Positions 59,781 through 64,000 of a DNA stretch of 64,000 bases are shown piece by piece. Within the stretch, counting starts at the first letter, position 1; the number at the start of each line of letters is the position of its first letter. The position numbers and the translations under genes are program-made. The notes below the pieces were generated by a model. The model searched no databases, was not told where the DNA came from, and worked only from the letters and a program-made list of their open reading frames with translations. Origin of the DNA: an uncultured Paracoccaceae bacterium (GTDB lineage: Bacteria; Pseudomonadota; Alphaproteobacteria; Rhodobacterales; Rhodobacteraceae); assembly GCA_947497985.1 (NCBI GenBank), contig CANMIX010000003.1:124001-188000 (forward strand), read 5' to 3'.

Positions 59781-60606
59781 GGCCTTTGCGCCTGCCAAAA
59801 TCAACCTGACGCTTCATGTGACTGGCCAGCGGGCAGACGGCTATCATCTTTTGGATTCACTTGTCGTCTTTGCCGATGTCGGGGATCATATCACGGTGGC
59901 ACCTGCATCCAATGGCGCAGGACTGAACCTGTCTGTCACCGGGCCGCTGGCGCAGGGTGTTCCAACCGACGACAGCAATCTTGTGATCAAGGCTGCGCGC
60001 CTTGCTGGGGTGCGGGATGCGCATATCGCGTTGGACAAACACCTGCCTGCCGAAGCAGGCATCGGTGGCGGCTCGTCGGACGCCGCTGCAACGCTTCGCG
60101 CGTTGACGGAAGAATTCGGTTGTGCCGCGCCTGAGACGCTTGAGCGTCTCGGTGCCGATGTGCCAGTCTGTTTCGCCGCCAAAGCTGCGCGGATGTCAGG
60201 GACGGGAGAGCAAGTGTCGGTGTTGGCCAACTTTCCTACTTTGCCTGCGCTCTTGGTGAACCCGCGCATTTCCGTCGCGACGCCACCAGTGTTTCGCGCG
60301 TTGACGCAAAAAGACAACGCACCGATGCCGGCAGAGCTTCCAGCGTTTTCAAGTGTAAGCGACGTGGCCACGTGGCTGCAGACCATGCGCAATGATCTGC
60401 AGGAGCCCGCAATGTCGCTACACCCCGGCATTGCCGAGGCGCTGCAGGTTTTGAGCGGTTTGGAGAGTGTTCAATTTGCACGCATGTCAGGCTCTGGCGC
60501 CACATGTTTTGCGCTGTTTGATACCATAGATCAGGCGCACGAGGCAGCTGCGTCACTGCAGCAGGTCCACCCGTCGTGGTGGGTCCAATCCTGCACCCTG
60601 TCGTGA
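59773..60606 (+). CDS. ispE: 4-diphosphocytidyl-2-C-methyl-D-erythritol kinase
   Basis: GHMP kinase of 277 residues in the MEP pathway of isoprenoid synthesis. Start motif AFAPAKINLTLHVTGQRADGYHLLDSL, ATP-binding loop LPAEAGIGGGSSDAAATLRAL, and GADVPVCFAAKAARMSGTGE. C-terminal ARMSGSGATCFALF. Overlaps the TPR gene end by 8 bp. Polyprenyl synthase, a user of the pathway product, lies just beyond the repeat on the other strand. Confidence 0.95.
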   Translation: MAKAFAPAKINLTLHVTGQRADGYHLLDSLVVFADVGDHITVAPASNGAGLNLSVTGPLAQGVPTDDSNLVIKAARLAGVRDAHIALDKHLPAEAGIGGGSSDAAATLRALTEEFGCAAPETLERLGADVPVCFAAKAARMSGTGEQVSVLANFPTLPALLVNPRISVATPPVFRALTQKDNAPMPAELPAFSSVSDVATWLQTMRNDLQEPAMSLHPGIAEALQVLSGLESVQFARMSGSGATCFALFDTIDQAHEAAASLQQVHPSWWVQSCTLS

Positions 60607-60638
60607 GCCCGCTGACGTAGTCCCTCGCAACAGGCTAG

Positions 60639-60853
60639 AACACTCCCGCCCGTCCTTGTTTCCCGGTGGGAAACGGCGTCCCGTTGGGCATAGCGCCGCG
60701 CAAAAGCGCGGCGTGCGCGTATTGAACAAACTGAGCAAGACACTCGGAACGTTTGGATAAGGCGAGGTCGCGCCGTGCGTGAGCACGGCGCTCGGCCCAA
60801 GGCTGTTCGGCTGGTTTTGCTGTCGCAAAACAAGTCACGGGCGCGGGAGTGTT
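60639..60853. repeat. Structured intergenic repeat, copy 2 (terminal inverted repeats with nested hairpins)
   Basis: Left end AACACTCCCGCCCG (60639-60652), right end CGGGCGCGGGAGTGTT (60838-60853), complementary apart from two extra bases. Internal hairpins: GTTTCCC/GGGAAAC (60658-60674), CGCCGCGC/GCGCGGCG (60694-60713), GCGCCGTGC/GCACGGCGC (60770-60791), GTTTTGC/GCAAAAC (60814-60831), and the long-range stem TTGGGC (60684-60689) / GCCCAA (60795-60800). The ends and the TTGGGC stem match copy 1 at 53068. Between convergent ispE and the polyprenyl synthase gene. Confidence 0.7.
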
Positions 60854-60871
60854 CCGCGCGCCGCAGGCAGG

Positions 60872-61870
60872 CTATTTGAGGCGTGCGACCACGTAATCGG
60901 CAAGATCTGAAAGAATCTGGCGCAGTGGATGCTCTGGCAGCTTTGCGATTGCGGACTGGGCCTTGGCAGACCAAGCCAACGCATCCTCGCGCGTTGCTTC
61001 CAGCGTTTTGTATTTCGCCATCAACGCTAAAGCTTGGTCCAGGTCACCATCTTCCTGCTTGCCCCGCTCGATGGTCCGCACCCAAAAAGCGCGCTCTGCC
61101 TCTGTGGCCTGTGCCACCGCTTTGATCACAGGCAGTGTCAGCTTGCGCTCGCGGAAGTCATCGCCAACGTTCTTGCCGGTCACTTTGCTATCGCCTTGGT
61201 AATCCAGCAGGTCGTCTGCAATCTGAAAGGCAATACCCAGGGCGTCGCCATATTCAAACAGCGCCTGCACCGCATCCTCGGATACGCCCGCAATAACACC
61301 GCCGACTTCGGTCGCAGCAGAAAACAGCGCCGCGGTCTTGCCGCGCACGACTTGCAAGTAGACGTCTTCGTCGGTGCGCAAATCGCTGGCGGCCGTCATC
61401 TGCAACACTTCCCCTTCGGCAATAGTTGCTGAGGCATTGGCAAGAATATCCAGAACCCGCAGCGATCCCGTTTCGACCATCAATTGGAAACTGCGAGAGA
61501 ACAGATAATCTCCGACCAGCACCGAGCTTTTGTTGTCCCACAACAGGTTTGCAGTTGGCCGTCCACGGCGCTGGCCGCTTTCATCCACCACATCATCATG
61601 TAGCAAGGTCGCGGTGTGAATGAACTCTACCGTTGCGGCCAGTTTTAGATGATCCTCGCCTTCGTACCCACACAGTTTCGCTGCTGCCAGCGTCAGCATT
61701 GGGCGCAGGCGTTTTCCGCCGGCCTCGACCAGATGCGCTGTCACTTCGGGAATACGCGGCGCGTGTTTGGAGGCCATCCGATCCCGGATCAGCGCGTTCA
61801 CCGCGACCATTTCGGAGTCCAAATGTTCCGCAAGCAATTCATGCGGTTTTTGCGAGTTGACTTGATCCAT
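60872..61870 (-). CDS. Long-chain polyprenyl diphosphate synthase (IspB-like)
   Basis: Trans-prenyltransferase of 332 residues that makes the ubiquinone side chain, probably decaprenyl. First Asp-rich motif LLHDDVVDESGQRRGRPTAN, second ADDLLDYQGD, and GGKRLRPMLTLAAAKL. Two ATGs stand in tandem (61873, 61870); the second has GGGA at a better distance. Divergent from the DUF2007 gene with only about 57 bp between. Confidence 0.93.
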   Translation of the reverse strand: MDQVNSQKPHELLAEHLDSEMVAVNALIRDRMASKHAPRIPEVTAHLVEAGGKRLRPMLTLAAAKLCGYEGEDHLKLAATVEFIHTATLLHDDVVDESGQRRGRPTANLLWDNKSSVLVGDYLFSRSFQLMVETGSLRVLDILANASATIAEGEVLQMTAASDLRTDEDVYLQVVRGKTAALFSAATEVGGVIAGVSEDAVQALFEYGDALGIAFQIADDLLDYQGDSKVTGKNVGDDFRERKLTLPVIKAVAQATEAERAFWVRTIERGKQEDGDLDQALALMAKYKTLEATREDALAWSAKAQSAIAKLPEHPLRQILSDLADYVVARLK

Positions 61871-61927
61871 CATTTTCCCGTTTGCAAGGCTCGACAAGCG
61901 CGTGCCCTTGGCCTTAGATCCATCCCC

Positions 61928-62143
61928 ATGAAAGAACTCTTGCGCAGCACAGATCCAACCATCCTAGCCTTTGCTTCAGCCCTTCTTGAGGGAGAGGATA
62001 TAGCCTGCTTTCAGATGGACGTAAATATGAGCGTCCTTGAAGGAGGGATAGGAATTTTCCCCCGTCGCTTGATGGTGCGCGTGGATGATCACGCCCGTGC
62101 CGAACGTGTGATGCACGACAATGAAATTCCATTGGGACGCTGA
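61928..62143 (+). CDS. DUF2007 domain protein
   Basis: Small protein of 71 residues (MKELLRSTDPTILAFASALL then VLEGGIGIFPRRLMV), matching the DUF2007/'putative signal transducing protein' family. The ATG at 61928 is the family start; the frame extends upstream without similarity. It ends 3 bp before the next gene, so the two are co-transcribed. Function unknown. Confidence 0.83.
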   Translation: MKELLRSTDPTILAFASALLEGEDIACFQMDVNMSVLEGGIGIFPRRLMVRVDDHARAERVMHDNEIPLGR

Positions 62144-62146
62144 TCC

Positions 62147-62908
62147 GTGTTTGGCGATGATGAGTTAAGCCGTGATGCCTTCCTCGGAGGTCAAGTCACT
62201 CTTTTGCAACCCAAAAACGGATATCGTGCTGGTGTCGACCCGGTGTTGTTGGCGGCTTCTGTGCCTGCCAAACCGGGTCAATCCGTCTTGGAACTGGGGT
62301 GCGGGGCGGGGCAGGCGCTGATCTGCCTTGGTCGGCGGGCTGACGGCATGCAACTGACAGGGGTTGAACTTCAGTCGGCCTATGCCGATCTGGCGCGGCA
62401 AAATGGCGCTTTGAATGATGTGAATTTAGAGGTGGTTCAGGCTGATTTGTCGGCCTTGCCCAGCGATCTGCGTCAGATCCGGTTCGATCACGTTATTGCC
62501 AATCCGCCCTATTATCGCGCAGGCGCCCATAGTCCTGCGCAGGACGACGGACGCTCGGTGGCATTGGGTGAGCAGACGCCGTTGGATTTGTGGATAGACA
62601 CGGCCAGCCGCAGGCTTGCACCAAAAGGGTACCTGCACCTGATCCAACGTGCGGATCGCCTGTCGGATGTGCTGCGTGCTTGCGACGGTCGACTGGGCAG
62701 CCTTGAAATTCTTCCAGTCACGCCGCGCATGGGACGCGCGGCCGAGCTGATCCTGTTGCGCGCGCGCAAAGGCGGACGGGCGGATTTGAAACTCCACGCT
62801 CCGTTGGTTTTGCACAGGAATTCAGAACATCAGGGCGACCATCCCGATTACCGCCCCGAAATCGAAGCAATCTTGCGGCACGGGCAAAGGTTGGATTGGC
62901 CAAAGTGA
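62147..62908 (+). CDS. tRNA1(Val) (adenine37-N6)-methyltransferase-like protein
   Basis: SAM-dependent methyltransferase of 253 residues with GTG start. Motif I VLELGCGAGQALICLGRRA and the N6-adenine motif IANPPYYRAG. The N-terminal FLGGQVTLLQPKNGYRAGVDPVLLAASV is typical of YfiC/TrmN6. Follows DUF2007 by 3 bp. RNA target by family only. Confidence 0.87.
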   Translation: MFGDDELSRDAFLGGQVTLLQPKNGYRAGVDPVLLAASVPAKPGQSVLELGCGAGQALICLGRRADGMQLTGVELQSAYADLARQNGALNDVNLEVVQADLSALPSDLRQIRFDHVIANPPYYRAGAHSPAQDDGRSVALGEQTPLDLWIDTASRRLAPKGYLHLIQRADRLSDVLRACDGRLGSLEILPVTPRMGRAAELILLRARKGGRADLKLHAPLVLHRNSEHQGDHPDYRPEIEAILRHGQRLDWPK

Positions 62909-63092
62909 CGATTTTTGCGCACAAAATGCGTAATATTCACGGTTTTTGACCTAAAATCGGCATCCAACTGCCGATCCGCCGCATTCGTCTCGAATTTCTC
63001 GCATCTGCAGCGTGACAGGTGAGCAGGTTTTATGGTCCACTGAAATCGCCCGGAGAAACCGGGTTCATTCAACGCTCAACAGGAGGATAGCC

Positions 63093-63260
63093 ATGAGCCT
63101 CAGCTCGCATCTCAATGAACTGAAGAAGAAGCACGAGCACCTGAGCAATGAAGTGGAGGTCGCACAGCGGTCGCCGGGAACGGACGGTCTGCAAATCGCC
63201 TCCCTGAAGAAGCAGAAGCTGAAGATCAAAGAACAAATATCCCGACTATCGGTGGAGTAA
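63093..63260 (+). CDS. DUF465 (YdcH-family) small coiled-coil protein
   Basis: Protein of 55 residues, mostly one coiled coil (LSSHLNELKKKHEHLSNEVE; LKKQKLKIKEQISRL), typical of DUF465. AGGAGG stands 7 bases before the ATG at 63093. Single gene with its own terminator. Function unknown. Confidence 0.87.
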   Translation: MSLSSHLNELKKKHEHLSNEVEVAQRSPGTDGLQIASLKKQKLKIKEQISRLSVE

Positions 63261-63330
63261 TACGTCACCGCGCCTCGTAAAAGATGCGGAACGGCACCGA
63301 TGGGGCACGCCTAACTGGGACAGGCATTTA

Positions 63331-63355
63331 GGGTCATCCTGAGATGGCCCTTTTT
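63331..63355 (+). terminator. Terminator after the DUF465 gene
   Basis: GGGTCATC (63331-63338) pairs with GATGGCCC (63343-63350), one G:U pair, followed by five Ts. Confidence 0.85.
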
Positions 63356-63386
63356 GTTGGCCAAACGCAATGGGATCCGGTGGGGC

Positions 63387-64000
63387 CTAACGCGATGTTG
63401 TATCTGCCACCGAACGGCTTGCGAACGCCGCGCACAGAGCCGCAGCGGTGATCAACCCAGCTGCCAGAGCCAAGTTCCAGCTGAACAGCGCATATCCCGT
63501 AAGAACCAAAACAACAGTCGACAGCAGCGGTGTGGCATATGACACCGTGCCCAGCATCTGGATATCGCCTTTCTTGACGCCGATGTCCCAGACAAAAAAT
63601 GCAAGTCCCACAGGCCCCAATCCCAATCCAACGGCAGATGCCCAGCTCAGCGCGGTCTCGGGCCAGACAGTTTCTTCCAGCGCTAGATGTAGCCCCCAGG
63701 ACGCGATGGCAGAGAACAGGCAAAACACCGTGACGCTGCTGGTGGGCACCGTCGCAAACCGGCGTGAGATCACGGAATAGCTGGACCAGGTCAACGCACA
63801 TAGCAATGCTAGCCCATAACCCGGCAGATACTGCGCTTGAAACCCGGCCGCGCCACCGCTGACAATCAACGCCGCGCCGCAAAACCCCAAAACCGCACCA
63901 ATCACATGGCCTTTGCGCAGATGCTCTCCGGGCAACAGGCCAGAGAACAACACAATAAGCAGGGGCCAAAGATAGGCGATCAACCCGGCTTCGGCCGCAG
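63387..64000 (-). CDS. DMT superfamily transporter (EamA), truncated by the window end
   Basis: Membrane protein, at least 204 residues visible, with the EamA pattern LIAYLWPLLIVLFSGLLPGEHL at the end of the first repeat and VGLGLGPVGLAFFVWDIGVKKGDIQ and SYATPLLSTVVLVLTGYALF in the second. The frame remains open to base 64000, so the true start is outside; the TTG at 63983 is internal. Convergent with the DUF465 gene. Substrate unknown; paralogous to the DMT gene at 4072. Confidence 0.87.
   Translation of the reverse strand, partial: AAEAGLIAYLWPLLIVLFSGLLPGEHLRKGHVIGAVLGFCGAALIVSGGAAGFQAQYLPGYGLALLCALTWSSYSVISRRFATVPTSSVTVFCLFSAIASWGLHLALEETVWPETALSWASAVGLGLGPVGLAFFVWDIGVKKGDIQMLGTVSYATPLLSTVVLVLTGYALFSWNLALAAGLITAAALCAAFASRSVADTTSR

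Noticed and set aside
60531-60974. A 147-residue minus-strand frame across the second repeat
   Set aside because: Overlaps ispE and the polyprenyl synthase gene and consists of repeat hairpins; not a gene.
1-64000. CRISPR arrays, tRNA or rRNA genes, insertion sequences or prophage
   Set aside because: No regularly spaced direct repeats, no cloverleaf with TTC loop, no transposase or phage structural gene was found while reading.

Overview
The window looks like chromosomal DNA from a marine alphaproteobacterium of the Rhodobacterales (Roseobacter group). The basis is the AcuR/AcuI pair, a DddD-type DMSP CoA-transferase, the SURF1-linked cyoABCD operon, the ETF-ubiquinone oxidoreductase form, moderately high GC, and dense operons joined by ATGA/GTGA overlaps. 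I see no rRNA, tRNA, CRISPR array, insertion sequence or prophage. Species assignment is not possible from reading alone.

Layout. 1-7.9 kb is housekeeping: an AraC/MGMT repair protein (cut by the window edge), an OmpA lipoprotein, an FMN reductase, the two halves of MnmC encoded divergently (FAD oxidase and mnmD), a DMT transporter, a soluble lytic transglycosylase and dapA. 8-14 kb holds an ECF41-type sigma factor with its carboxymuconolactone-decarboxylase partner, a MocR regulator, an ArsR/permease pair behind a perfect 20-bp palindrome, and a taurine-pyruvate-type aminotransferase. 14.3-22.5 kb holds purU, a MOSC protein, cyoABCD-surf1 and an MFS transporter.

23.4-30.4 kb is the most striking part and reads as a DMSP catabolic cluster. 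acuR-acuI lies behind a 28-bp palindromic operator, followed by a LysR regulator, a DddA-like GMC dehydrogenase and a two-domain DddD-like CoA-transferase/lyase. It is followed by a 2-oxoglutarate dioxygenase of the gamma-butyrobetaine hydroxylase type coupled to a class II aldolase, with a divergent LysR gene whose operator-like repeat covers its own ribosome binding site. 33.4-39.9 kb is another catabolic stretch: CocE/NonD hydrolase, two-gene sodium:solute symporter, LysR and nitrilase. 40.2-42.5 kb is a secreted three-domain PL7 alginate lyase. 42.6-46.3 kb is an FbpABC-like ABC importer, followed by a YvcK/CofD-like protein and a probable broken gene.

48.3-53 kb has azlCD and, divergently, a molybdenum cofactor operon (fdhD, unknown membrane protein, mobA, mobB, moeA). 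53-64 kb is core functions: greA, a VOC protein and soxR sharing a SoxR-type promoter region, ETF-QO, a TPR protein with ispE, polyprenyl synthase, a tRNA methyltransferase-like protein, small DUF genes and a truncated DMT transporter. Two intergenic segments (53.07-53.23 and 60.64-60.85 kb) share the same terminal inverted repeat and nested hairpin plan and appear to be two copies of one structured repeat family.
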